In this document: in pieces, positions 21,161 to 31,650 of the stretch
Layout of the letters: the number at the start of each line of letters is the position of its first letter
Position numbering within the stretch: position 1 is the stretch's first letter
Assembly: GCF_963576675.1 (NCBI RefSeq)
Contig: NC_088916.1
Coordinates: 10,206,501-10,270,500, forward strand
DNA from: Euphorbia lathyris
Lineage: Eukaryota > Streptophyta > Magnoliopsida > Malpighiales > Euphorbiaceae
Direction: 5' to 3'
Length of the DNA: 64,000 bases
Made by a program: the position numbers and the translations under genes
Notes under the pieces: generated by a model
What the model saw: only the letters and a program-made list of their open reading frames with translations
Databases searched by the model: none
What the model was told of the DNA's origin: nothing

Positions 21161-22462
21161 TGCTGATTATTGCATTTGGAAGCGAAGCAACGAGGGGCGA
21201 GTTTGTTGTTAACTCATTTTACTCGACTCTAACATCAAGCACTAGGACGGTGGACTGGAAAAAGTTCATTTGGGGGCCTCTGATTCCCCCTTCTAGATCA
21301 ATGACCGTGTGGAGGGTGGTACATGGTCAAATTCCAACCCAGTCTCTACTTCAGCGGAAAGGGATTCATATGGCTACCCATTGTGTGCTTTGCTATGTAG
21401 CTATAGAAAATATAGATCACTTATTTATTCATTGTTCCTTTGTAGGCTCCTTTTGGCGGGTGATTGGTAGGAGTTTTTATCGAGCAATATCCGTCTCCTC
21501 TAGCTTTGGTTCCTTTTTCGACAACATTTGTAATATGAAATTTGGATCCCAGGTTACTGCTCATTGGATCCTGGCTTTCGTCTCATGTGTCTGGCTCATA
21601 TGGCAAAAAAAAAAAATGAAGCCTTGTTTAATCCAGAGATCCCTTCAATCCAAAATGTCATTTTCCTGCTATAGTGTCTTATTCGTGAACCGTATTTAAT
21701 AATCAAGGGGTGCTTCTATACACAACGTGATGCTATTATTCTAGCTTGGTTACAAATCCCGCAGTGGCCGCCTCCTACTCCGAACATCATCCAGGTCCGG
21801 TGGATCAGTCCGCCTCAAAACTGGCTGAAAGTTAATGTCGATTGATCAACGCTTGGAGCTCCAGGGGCAGGGGTGCTGGTGGGATTTTTCACACAAACCG
21901 GGGATCCACTAGGAGTTTTGAATTTCCTATCCCGTCAACCTTCACCTATATAGCATAGCTGAAAGTAATAATTTTTGCAGTTGATATGGCTTGGGAGAAA
22001 AATTGGCATAATTTATGGATTGAATCCGACTCAACGTTTGTGGTTAATAAATTGAAATTGAGATCAATACAGGTTCCTTGATCTGTCCATGAAGAATGGA
22101 TGAAATGCCTCAACCAATGCTCGTAGATGATGATTGTAATTACTCACATCTACAGAGAAGACAATCATGTAGCGGATGCCTTGGCCCGCTTCAGTGTTTC
22201 TTCCTCAGACATCACTTGGTGGCACTCGACGCCAGCCTTTTGTCATTCAATGCTGTTTGATGATATTTATAATATTGGTCACTTTAGCTTTCGTTAGTTT
22301 CTTTGTTCTTTGTTTTTTGGATTCTTTCTCCTCCTCTTGTTTGACATTATAATTTTTTATTTATTGATTTTTTTTCGGGTTTTACAGTGCTTGAACTTGG
22401 AGTACCGACCTAGTTGGGATGTCAAGTTTCAAGTTATTGTATCGTCCCATTTCTTATAAAAA
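21161..22462 (+). mobile_element. 5'-truncated L1-type LINE with 17-bp TSD
   Basis: AACCATACACCTAACAC occurs immediately left (21144-21160) and right (22463-22479), a clean target-site duplication. The element ends in a short A run after TTCTTAT. Only the 3' part of ORF2 is present, as expected for incomplete reverse transcription. It is inserted in DNA that otherwise continues without interruption. Confidence 0.92.
21178..22300 (+). pseudogene. LINE ORF2 C-terminus: zf-RVT and RNase H
   Basis: A zinc-binding zf-RVT module (Cys-x2-Cys in THCVLCYVA, then DHLFIHC) spans about 21260-21440. A linker with the WPPPTPN-like run leads to an RNase H domain: NWLKVNVD (about 21819), ESDSTFVVNKL, and REDNHVADALARF (about 22157). 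The acidic residues of the RNase H site are visible, but a stop follows VNVD, another interrupts near 21950, and the 12-A run at 21604-21615 shifts the frame relative to the distal copy (10 A). This is the end of a plant non-LTR reverse transcriptase; the RT core is missing. Confidence 0.88.
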
Positions 22463-22479
22463 AACCATACACCTAACAC

Positions 22480-23480
22480 CCATAACTACCTAATTGAAAG
22501 CAAGTTTATGTAGATGATTTGTAAAGAAGCCTGCTAATTAAGATAGTTTCTTGAGAGAGGACAATATGTTATTCCTAACAAAATAGTACAATATCTCATG
22601 GTGAGGAGCGAAATGCAAACAACTAAAAAATAAGTAACCAAACGTCTTCTAAACTTGCCGTTAATCTTTTAGTGCTTCTTTTCTTTTTCTTTTTTCATAA
22701 ATATATTGTGCTCTTATGAAGATTGAAATTTGGGTTTTCTTTTAAATATAAATGGCTATGATTTTTTTATATATTTTATGAAATATTTCAAATTGATCCA
22801 ATGGAAAAGATGGATGTTTACAACTATGATTAAATAACATCTCAAACAAATTTATAAATTTAAATTAATCTTAGAACGAAGCGACATTTATAGGTAAAGA
22901 AAGAATCAACAAACTTATATTTCAGAAGCGGTGAAACATTGCCATTTTGATTAAAGCAAGAAAAAATGAGAAGATTTAAAAAGGGTAGAAATATAGATAC
23001 TATATGTACGCATTTGATCTTACAATTAGATAATATATTCTTAAGGAATAATTCAAATTCATCGTAAGATAATTCCGTAAGATAATTCCATATTTACTAG
23101 TGTACTATTAATTCAAAATTTTAATCTATTTTATATTAATTAATCAGAATTTAAGGAAAGATGTTGTTATTTGACTTATTATTTTTCTCTAGTTATATGC
23201 ACATAAAAATCTATATTTAAATGAATTTATAAATGAAATAATCACAATTTTTTTAATATAAAAGTAATAATTTAGATTTTTCATATTTTCACATGATATA
23301 ACATTTATGGCCGAGACTACTTTTATCTCTAAACATCGAACTTTATTATACTTATCCGATGAAAAAAAACCACTAATACTTTTTCCTTAAGTTTCTTCAC
23401 GATGGTGATCAATTTTTTATCAACTTTTTTTATTCTAAATTTTTTATTTTGCTTTACCAAACTTTCATGTTCTAATTAAT
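22480..23480. other. AT-rich intergenic DNA
   Basis: Nothing coding was seen. There is a short repeat, GTAAGATAATTCC, twice at about 23067-23093. Otherwise the sequence is low-GC without recognisable elements. Confidence 0.6.
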
Positions 23481-24400
23481 AAAGAGATAAAGTTTAAATT
23501 TAACCCCAACGTTTTAAGGGAAGTGCATATTTAGCCTTATAACATATGAAAAAATTGGTTTGACCGGCATTTAACTGCCACTTCAAAACTTTCAAATATC
23601 AATTATGTCTAAGATATTTAGTGTATTACTAAAAAAATTATAAAATTTCTGTTAAAATGCTAAAAACTAAATCTGCTATATATATAGTTAATCATAATTT
23701 TTTTTATCAAACTGTCTAAAATATTTACTACGTTATTAATATACTTATAAAAAACCAACAAAAAAATATATGAAACTACTTCAATTTATTGATAAACTTA
23801 TTTGTAAAGTCCAATGTGACACTTAAATAACAATTAAACCATTTTTTTCAAATTTTTGATAATGTCTGGCTAAAATAGATCTTGCTTAGAATTGTTAGGG
23901 CTAAATTTCATACATTATGGCTAAATTTGCATTTTGCCTGAAACGTTAAAGTTAAAGACTTAAAATTCTTTCTTAATTAAAAAATCGTTAAAATATTATT
24001 TTAATAATAGTTTAATAAAAAATCATGAGGACTTTTTTTAAGGACACTAATAGGTGAAATTGGTTCTAAAGCTTTTATAGAAACTGCACTTAGTGTAATT
24101 AATAAATGGGATAAGAATCGAATTTGACTCTAACATTTTCGGTGGAACGCATATTTAATCCTAATATATGAAGTTGTGAAAATTTAACCCTAATTTTTTC
24201 AAACAAAACTAATTTTAGTTCTATGTTACCGAAAATTTGAAAAAACCTGTTTAAATATTGTTTAACTATGTCATGGGACCTTATAAACATGTATTTCATA
24301 TCTTAGGATTAAATCTACATTTTAATAGGGTTAGGTTAAATCTGAACTTATCTTTAATAAATAGATTTTAAAAATTAAAGAAATTAAAAAAAAAAAATCA
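23480..24400. repeat. Dispersed repeat block upstream of U4
   Basis: This is the same family as 11120-12410: GGTTTGACCGGCATTTAACTG near 23560, then the GAATCGAATTTGACTC and ACATTTTCGGTGGA part near 24115, ending in TTAATAAATAGATTTTAAA. It lacks the MITE found at 11386. The short frames in it are not genes. Confidence 0.7.
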
Positions 24401-24417
24401 GAAGTTGATAAGTTTGA

Positions 24418-25190
24418 CAGATCAAGCTGAGGTATGACTCTACCAAATTACCAATTGAAGACCTGACATAATGTGAATACACCTACATAAACAGCTCATT
24501 TTGGTTCTTATACCTACAAAAATAAAAGAAATTGGAGTAAGTTGTGAGGGGTGGGTTTCTGGGTTCTGCGAAGACCAACCCCTCCATCTCGCAGGAAACA
24601 GTGAAGCAGCAGTTTATATTTCATAGATCAAGATGGCATTGATGGGATGCGATTGCGTTTAGGTTTACAAACTGCATTCATAAATCAGCATCTGGTCTAT
24701 CCTTCCCAAGTAGTAGAAGGACCATCAACTGTATAGTCATAAACCCATACAAATGATTTTCATTTTGTTGATCAATGTACTTGAAAAGCTTGTGCCAGAG
24801 TGGATTTTCAAGAAGCTTGCACTTTATACAGGTGAGTCTATTATACTTAGGCTCAAAATCATGCTTAGGCTCCGCTGATTTATAAATGGAGTTGCTCATG
24901 AGTGACTGTCTTATTTACATTTTGAATGATTTTTTACTGTTGATTGGTTGTGTGCATCATCAAGAAAATGACAAACTTGAACCTAAGGTTGCTGCATATA
25001 AAAATACAAATACACCTACAAAAACAAAGAGAGTGGTGGGTCTTCTCTGCCGCGATAACCCAACCCCTGCTTCTGGTCAGAAACAAGCGGCTGTTGGATC
25101 ATCCACGGATAGTCATGAATCCATACAAAATTATCTTCATGATTCCAAACAAACAGATATTGGAGGTAATTGCTTACCTTTTTTTTTCTT
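24418..25190 (+). pseudogene. CDT1: Unit U4: head plus compressed CDT1 exons
   Basis: The head segment runs to about 24770, then joins in the middle of the second CDT1 exon: VLEKLVPEWIFKKLALYTG at about 24778-24834. This keeps PEW, which is broken in U1 and U3, but lost the SGD part. The third exon piece follows at about 24957-25010 (KKMTNLN...KVAAYKN). The sequence then runs into another copy of the head-type exon (TPTKTKRVVGLL...ASGQKQAAV...SSTDSHESIQNYL) ending at a GT-like border near 25167. No functional frame remains. Confidence 0.7.
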
Positions 25191-25392
25191 GTTTACAATC
25201 TGCTTAGAATAGGAAGAAAAGAAGTTTATTTCACTTATGATCTTGATATTTGTTTTATACAGGAGATATTTGCACAGCTAGTCAATGTCCAGATGTTGGT
25301 AGTTGAATTTTTTTTTTTAATTTTATGCAATTTGAAACTGTGAAAAATCGTTAACCATGCTTAAAAATGTGTCTGGTTTGATTGATATTGCA

Positions 25393-25613
25393 GGATGACG
25401 TGTATGGGGTGTGGCGTGGCTGTTTAGAGCTACAAATAAAATGTATTACTATAATATGTTGAAATCAATTGGAAATGATGATCAACCCCACCTTTTTTGT
25501 TGGGACAATAAGTATGCTGGTGCACATGTTCTCTTATCAAGGATATGTAGATATGTTCTAGGATATCTATTTAGAATCATGGGTGGAGTGACAGAAGTCA
25601 TGGATTGTTGACT
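25393..25613 (+). pseudogene. GH9 endo-1,4-beta-glucanase exon fragment (U4)
   Basis: After an acceptor-like TTGCAG, the frame reads AWLFRATNKMYYYNML and NDDQPHLFCWDNKYAGAHVL, characteristic of the mid-domain of plant GH9 cellulases (usually FSWDNK.AGA.VLLSR). GH9 enzymes cut beta-1,4-glucans in the wall. The frame is open for about 66 residues, ends at a stop at 25608, and loses family similarity after LLSR. One exon only; catalytic Asp and Glu regions are absent. It sits between the CDT1 part and the long hairpin. Confidence 0.8.
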
Positions 25614-25638
25614 ACTCTAAAGTTGGTACGAAGAAGAA

Positions 25639-26293
25639 GATGAGTACACCGACAGTATAATATATTTTGATTTCGTGAAAAAAGTATGGATTATATGAAT
25701 TTGCCTTCAAAAAGTTTGGATTGTTCAGTTGTGATGAATTACAATGAGTCTATAGCAATTACAGGTGAAAACTCTGAACCTTAGCAAGAGTTATGGGTAC
25801 TGTGGGTTGAAAAGCTTATGGAACATAATTTCATGTTTTGATTTTATTTCCCCTCTCCTCCCTGTCTTTTTGAGCTTTAGGTCGAATGGAGAAACTTTGG
25901 TTCAGACAGAGAATGATCGACTTGGCAAATACGACACAAAAGATGAACGAATCTTGAGGCTTTTCAATGTTCGTTCATCTTTTGTGTCGTATTTGCCAAG
26001 TCGATCATTCCCTGTCTGAACCTAAGTTTCTCCATTCAATGTAAAGCTGAAGAAGACAGGGAGGAGAGGGGAAATAAAATCAAAACATGAAATTTTGTTC
26101 CATAAGCTTTTCAATCCAAAGTGGTCTTCGAGTACCCATAACTCTTGCTTGGATTCAGAATTTTCCGCTCTAATTGCTATAGACTCCTTGTAAATTCATC
26201 ATAGCTGAACAATCCAAACTTTTTGAAGGCAAATTCATATAATCGACTTTCTTCTGCCAACTCAAAATATATTATACAGTCTGTGTACTCATC
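25639..26293. repeat. Long near-palindrome, arms ~312 and ~323 bp (U4)
   Basis: The left arm 25639-25950 and right arm 25971-26293 are reverse complements with few mismatches and an ~11-bp gap in the left arm near 25800. The loop is about 20 bp. Landmarks: GATGAGTACAC...GACAGTATAATAT against its complement at the far end, and GAAACTTTGGTTCAGACAG against CTGAACCTAAGTTTC. Transcription from either side would give a long hairpin RNA. The arm sequence has an open frame (QELWVLEDH-like) that I do not recognise. Confidence 0.93.
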
Positions 26294-26298
26294 CGATT

Positions 26299-26757
26299 AT
26301 TGTTGGAGTTGATGACACATACATTTGCAATGGCATTGGTCTCAAGTTGTTGGCTGTGGAACAACATTTGGAGTAGAAGCCACAATATGATATCAGTTGT
26401 GTACATGGTTTTCTTTTGTCTATCCGTCCTTGAGTCTTACTTAACCAATTAATATGCAATGAGTCACTAAAGGGCTTGTTGGTGAGAAAATACTTTCTGC
26501 AATGATCACTGAAGAAACATCCCCAGATTTTGTGATGTGCATTAGGAATGACAGATCCGATGAAGACATGCTGAAAAGCATATCGAAAACAGCTTCATGT
26601 TTGTTAAATTCTTCAGCTCCTGAGATCTTTGTATGAAGTGTTGGACAAAAACCAAGCAAGACTAGGTACTATCTAGACGATACTGCTTACTGCCATTTCT
26701 TCAAAGTTTGGCAACTCGGTCAAACTGAGGTGTAACACAGAAGAGCAAGTGTCTTAA
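26299..26757 (+). pseudogene. TPS: Class II TPS 3' exons, relic (U4)
   Basis: The first piece (26299-26385) reads IVGVDDTYICNGIGLKLLAV and EQHL, keeping the KLLAVEQ frame lost in U1 and U3. The last exon (26463-26757) reads VTKGLVGEKILSAMI, SPDFVMCIRND, RSDEDMLKSISKTAS, then a TGA in place of the residue after APEIFV, KPSKTRYYLDDTA and a frameshift before the end. The GT20 N-terminal half is replaced by the GH9 and hairpin segments. Its nearest relative is 35338-35798. Confidence 0.83.
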
Positions 26758-29617
26758 GACATTAACCTTTAAAAAGGTATCATTTTAGTCAACATAAATA
26801 CAGGGTAAAGAAAGTAAACTGTCCGGATAGAAGAATGACGATGTTTATCAATTATGATGTTTATTTAGAAATATGATGAAAGACATTGATTGGTAATGTG
26901 AATCTAGAAATGGTTTTTTAGAAAATGAATATGTTATAGTCATCATATGCACAAGCTTTCACCCAGTTATGTTCAATTTCCAATTCCAAATGTTCATTGC
27001 TTTTGTGTTGTGAAAATTATGAATATTGGAACAATCTTGTGAATATTGGAAATTTGTTTATTGCAATGTTGCTAGTAGTCATTTGGCCACATTGGAATAG
27101 AAACCGATAGGATTGTCAGATTCTTCTTGTATCATAATCAGATTATTTTATGTTAATGTGTGACTTTGACTTGGTCGGCTGAGGCGATACACTAAAATAC
27201 TCTGATCTCAAGCTAGCAAAAGGAGAAGCCAGCCACGTGAAGTTACGGGAAAGAGTGATTAAAGAGTTGTGGAGAATGCAACATTACCGAGAAGATGCAG
27301 TATTGACAGAACCAAAAGCATCTGTTGTCCTAGATGGGAATTTAAACCAACAGCAACGAAGCAACGAGAAAGAGTGATTAAACAGTTTTCAGAAGATGAA
27401 AACTTCCATCCCCATTATTGTGCTAGAATATTTTTTAGTTGAAAGCATGAATTTGATCATATGATCAGGAGGTTTTATTCACGTCTTTCAAAAGAATTGG
27501 GATAAACCTGACTAATCTTTTTGTTAATTCAAAAGAATTGCCAAATACATTGGAACATGACTAATTTTTTTATTATGGTTGTTCTTTTATCAAACATAAT
27601 TTTTTACTACATAGTATAACATTAAGGAACTGATTGTTTTTAGTTTATGTGGATTGGTGGATTTTGGGCTATTGATAATCACCCTTTATAGGGGTGGTTT
27701 TGCCTCTGGCCTTAACCCATTGCGGAGTATCCCAACAAATGAAGGGTCGTATTAAATTATTTATTGTCCCAGCCAGGGCCAAAACGTGGTTACTTTAAAC
27801 ATTATAAACCCATAACATCCTTAATTACTCATTAGAGGCTCTTTATGCACCCCACTCAAACAATTTGGACTACGTTTGGATCAAAAAGCAATAACTAGAT
27901 GTTACATTAAAATAACATTTTTTGCTTTAAAATAAGTTGTTGCCTTAAATTTCGTTCCATCATATTTTACAACAGCATTTTCTTTGCTGAAAAAATATTA
28001 ATATTTTAATTAATAAAAAAATTAAAAGATAAATCTTAAGAACATCTCCAACTGTCTACATTTAGAGAAGCTCTCAATCACTCTCACTATTGGTAAATCT
28101 AAAAATACTTAATAACTTTAATAATAAAATAATAAATAATTAGTGAACATGATTAGTGTTGTTGGAGATGATATGGATATGGAAGATAAATTCCAATACC
28201 GGAGAGTCAGCATTCTAAATCAAGGAAGCTTTTGCAGAGGTGGATGCAAAGCATGTGAGGTATGTGAATGAAGAATGAGCATCAAAGAAGCCGAGACAAA
28301 TCTTTGAATAACTTATGACCTTAGGCTAATGGCAAATTCTGTACTTCAATTCAATTAACTGTCACCATTCAGTTTCTTCTTCTTTCTTTTGGACTCTGTG
28401 TAAATAAATGTCTAACTCTCCACAAAAGGCTGAGTATTAAGGAGCCATATAGCTTCCTCATTTAGCAATGTGTGATTGCGGGAGTCCTAACAGTAAACAA
28501 AGGTCTAACTCACCCAAAAGGTAGCTCAAATGGTGAGAATTGCCTTACATATTTAAGGAGTCATATAACAATATGGGATGTTTAACACTGCTTCATTCAT
28601 ATAAATGGAAATATTGTTTTTGCTTGTTAAAATTGTGGTATTCTCTATGATTAAATAAAGCTCATGTACTGCCATTGCTGATAAATGGAAATGAGATTAT
28701 GCGCTATCATTCTCTCATATATCCAAAATGAAACTCCATAGGCTTTAGAGGACTTTGTGGGAGATTTGGCTAGTAGTTCCAAACGTACTGTTCATCCCGA
28801 TGGTGAGTGTTGGTAGGTACACTTGGACCTTAATGTTATAAATAAAAAGCAGCATGCTGATTGCAACTACCACTTCACATTTAGATATTTTGAGGTTCAG
28901 CTTGAATAAATTTACGAGTGTTGTTTCATTCTTAGTATTTAAATCAGCATAATGTGGATAAATAATTATTGCTATTCTTGTTAAACATAATTGGAACTTC
29001 GAAATTGAACATAACTGTTTGTTAGAAAATGGCTTTGGTGTTGAATAAAATGGCTTTGAAGTGTGGGGTATATTTGTCTTTAGGCACTTTGCTCTCAAGA
29101 ACACTTTTACAATCCCATATAGGAAACTTACAAACCTTTGAGTGGGTATGTATAGAATTGGGCTTTAGAAGCCTCTAAATTGTGTTAAGTGGTTTTTAGC
29201 AAATATACCACACGCTTGTTCGCGCGACGCCCGAATTTTATCTTGCTCCAGTCGTATATGATCATCTTTCCAAAATAGGTCAATTACCAAATTAAGCTAA
29301 TGGTGCTTCATTCCTATGCTTCAAGCAGGTTTCTTAACCAGAAACTACTTTGGTCCAACATTCTGAAATATTTTTGCAACCAACTGTTTATAATTTTCAC
29401 AATACAAAAGCCCAGAGAAGAAAAGAGGCATACAATAAATAGGCAATGATCATTTGGAATTAGAAATTGAAAAAGCTTTTGCATATGAGTAGAATGCCAT
29501 ATTCATTATCTCAAAAACCAGTTCTTGTTTCAGTCATATAGGAATCAACACTACCAATCATAATTGATAAACAACATTCTTCTTGTACTCGGACTATTTA
29601 CTTTTTTTACCACGAAT
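26758..29617. other. 3' flank of U4, several unidentified fragments
   Basis: Shared with U3 and U5 flanks. It contains the hairpin near 27680; a GDDMDMEDKFQY-like piece at 28168-28260 repeated at 36993-37085; TE-like stretches with GGAGCCATATAGCTTCC at 28440 and 28555; the ALEDFVGDLASSS piece at 28744; and a block at 29020-29240 (GGCTTTGGTGTTGAATAAAATGG to CGCGCGACGCCCG) with no match in the sister flanks, probably an inserted fragment. No gene is recognised. Confidence 0.45.
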
Positions 29618-29800
29618 TTATGCAACCAAAAGGCAACATTTTATCACTTCTGAAAGGCCAATGACGAAAGACAGTTGCTCTTCTGTGTTGCAGCTCAATT
29701 TCGAACATGAAGGAGTTACCAAGCTTTGAAGCAATGACAGTACATCAGCAGCAGCATCAACATAGTACCTAACCTTGCTTGGTTTCTTTTTTGAAAGAAG
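29618..29800 (-). pseudogene. TPS: Inverted TPS last-exon fragment (U4)
   Basis: Read on the minus strand: KKKPSKVRYYVDAAADVL, SLLQSLVTPS, LSCNTEEQLSFVIGL and a stop at 29618. This is the C-terminal end of class II TPS in the orientation opposite to 26463-26757, about 3 kb away. Upstream on the minus strand lies an AAEEKAEAG piece with a GT-like border (about 29830-29860), then the exon at 30402-30614. A matching minus-strand copy sits at 38700-38876. Confidence 0.78.
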
Positions 29801-30401
29801 ATATCAAGCAAAATATTTTCTCGAGGTTACCTGCCTCGGCTTTTTCTTCAGCAGCATGTGTTAACAAATGTTAGAACAATGTTTGTGGCCGAATCCTAAC
29901 AAAGCCTAAGTTTGCTTATGCTCTCTCCCTCAAGCCTACTCTTCCTGTAAGTTCCACATTCACAAAGAGAAATCAAATTAAACACATTAGAAAGGGAAAC
30001 TAAAACTTAAAATGACCTTGTTTTTTTTAAATTGGAACTCAGATGTTCAAACTCATATAAACTATAGACACACTAACACTTAAAAATTTTGTCATTCAAA
30101 ATAGATCTTTAGAATTCTCATTAAAACATAAAATACAAGAAAACAAAAGTACAAAAATTTAGCTAGTATTTGCAGGTTATTAATTGTGAAAGATAATTTT
30201 GTATAAGCACATTACTATCAGTTGATTTACAGAGATGCTGATTTGTGAATCAAAATTGAACTTCCAGTAAGGACTGCAACTTAAAGACATATATATAATC
30301 TTCTAATTCAAAATCAGAAAAAATGTGTTTTTTTAAAATTGGAACTGAGATATTCAAAATCACTCAAATTGTCAAGAAGCTAAAATTTAAAAATTTGTAA
30401 T

Positions 30402-30614
30402 TCACAATAGATCTTCAGAACTCCGGTTAAAACATAAAATACAAGAAGCAAAAGTAGGAAGATTTACCCAGAAGCAGCTGCTGGAGGTTACTTTATTGCC
30501 AAAATAATTTAGTATGAGTTCATGACTATCCAGAGATGTTGATTTACCAATCAGGAGTTGCAGTACCCTAATCACAACCGCATCCATCAACAACGGAGAT
30601 ATCTCAGCTTCCAT
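30402..30614 (-). pseudogene. Unidentified MEAEISPLL-type exon
   Basis: The minus-strand frame MEAEISPLLMDAVVIRVLQL continues to KVTSSSCFW and a GTAAAT donor. It is related to 169-369 and 39512-39712 with several amino-acid changes, so it is an older duplicate. A further partial copy of its 3' portion lies around 30180-30245. With the TPS piece downstream on the same strand it may mark a short chimeric gene, but no continuous frame links them. Confidence 0.45.
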
Positions 30615-30659
30615 ATTTCATATCTCAGATTCCTAAACTCTCTTTATATGTCATCAGCG

Positions 30660-31645
30660 GATAAAACCCACCCTCAAAACCATTAACCGCATTTTGTATT
30701 CAAACTATTAGAGCTGCTTGTTTAGGTGTGACAGTTCCTGTAAGTGGCGGTATTTATATTTGGTTAAAAATCATCCTGTGCTTTATTGATATTCTAACGA
30801 TTTTTTATCTTAAAGAATCTGAAGCTATAATTTATTAATTGGCATCTTGATGATTAATATATCTAACACTTGAAAGACACACCCTCAAAACCTCTTGGAT
30901 TCAAACTTTTAGAGCTGCTTGTTTTGGTGTGCGAGTTCTTCTAAGTGGCAGTATTTATATTTTGTTGAAAATCACCAGTATAGTTTATTAATATTTTAAG
31001 TATTTTTTTTTTCTTAAAAAGTTGTAACTGGTACAAAATTAACCGCACCTTGTATTCAAACTATTAGAGCTGCTTGTTTAGGTGTGACAGTTCCTGTAAG
31101 TGGCAGTATTTATATTTGGTTAAAAATCATCCTGTGGTTTATTGATATTCTAAGGATTTTTTTATCTTAAAGAATCTGAAGCTATAATTTATTAATTGGC
31201 ATCTAGATGATTAATATCTCTAACACTTGAAAGACACACCCTCAAAACCTCTTGGATTCAAACTTTTAGAGCTGCTTGTTTTGGTGTCCGAGTTCTTCTA
31301 AGTGGCAGTATTTATATTTTGTTGAAAATCACCAGTATATTTTATTAATATTTTAAGTATTTTTTTTTCTTAAAGAGTTGTAACTGGTACAAAATTAACC
31401 GCACCTTGTATTCAAACTTTTAGAGCTCCTTGTTTAGGTGTGACAGTTCCTGTAAGTGGCAGTATTTATATTTGGTTAAAAATCATCCTGTGCTTTATTG
31501 ATATTCTAAGGATTTTTTATCTTAAAGAATCTGAAGCTATAATTTATTAATTGGCATCTTGATGATTAATATCTCTAACACTTGAAAGACACACCCTCAA
31601 AACCGCTTGGATTCAAACTTTTAGAGCTGCTTGTTTTGGTGTGCG
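30660..31645. repeat. ~355-bp tandem repeat, nearly three units
   Basis: TTAACCGCA...TTGTATTCAAACT starts units at about 30683, 31040 and 31396. Each unit is itself two related halves, marked by AGAGCTGCTTGTTTAGGTGTGACAG and AGAGCTGCTTGTTTTGGTG. The third unit stops at GTGTGCGAG|TGATTGCATC, exactly where Copia coding sequence begins. Confidence 0.93.
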
Positions 31646-31650
31646 AGTGA

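Larger units (their letters stand above)
1..25639. repeat. Proximal copy of a ~39.3-kb direct duplication
   Basis: The whole stretch reappears in the same order and orientation at 39344-64000. The offset is 39343 at the left end, 39340 near 3 kb, 39356 near 6 kb, 39488 at 7-13 kb, 39484 at 13-20 kb and 38361 after 22 kb. Each step traces to a visible indel. Between the indels only scattered single-base changes are seen, for example near base 134 and base 547. The window starts and ends inside the repeat, so its outer limits cannot be seen. Confidence 0.97.

Noticed and set aside
21130..21699. Signal-peptide-bearing host protein of 189 residues
   Set aside because: The hydrophobic start lies across the LINE's target duplication; the body is zf-RVT from a LINE ORF2.
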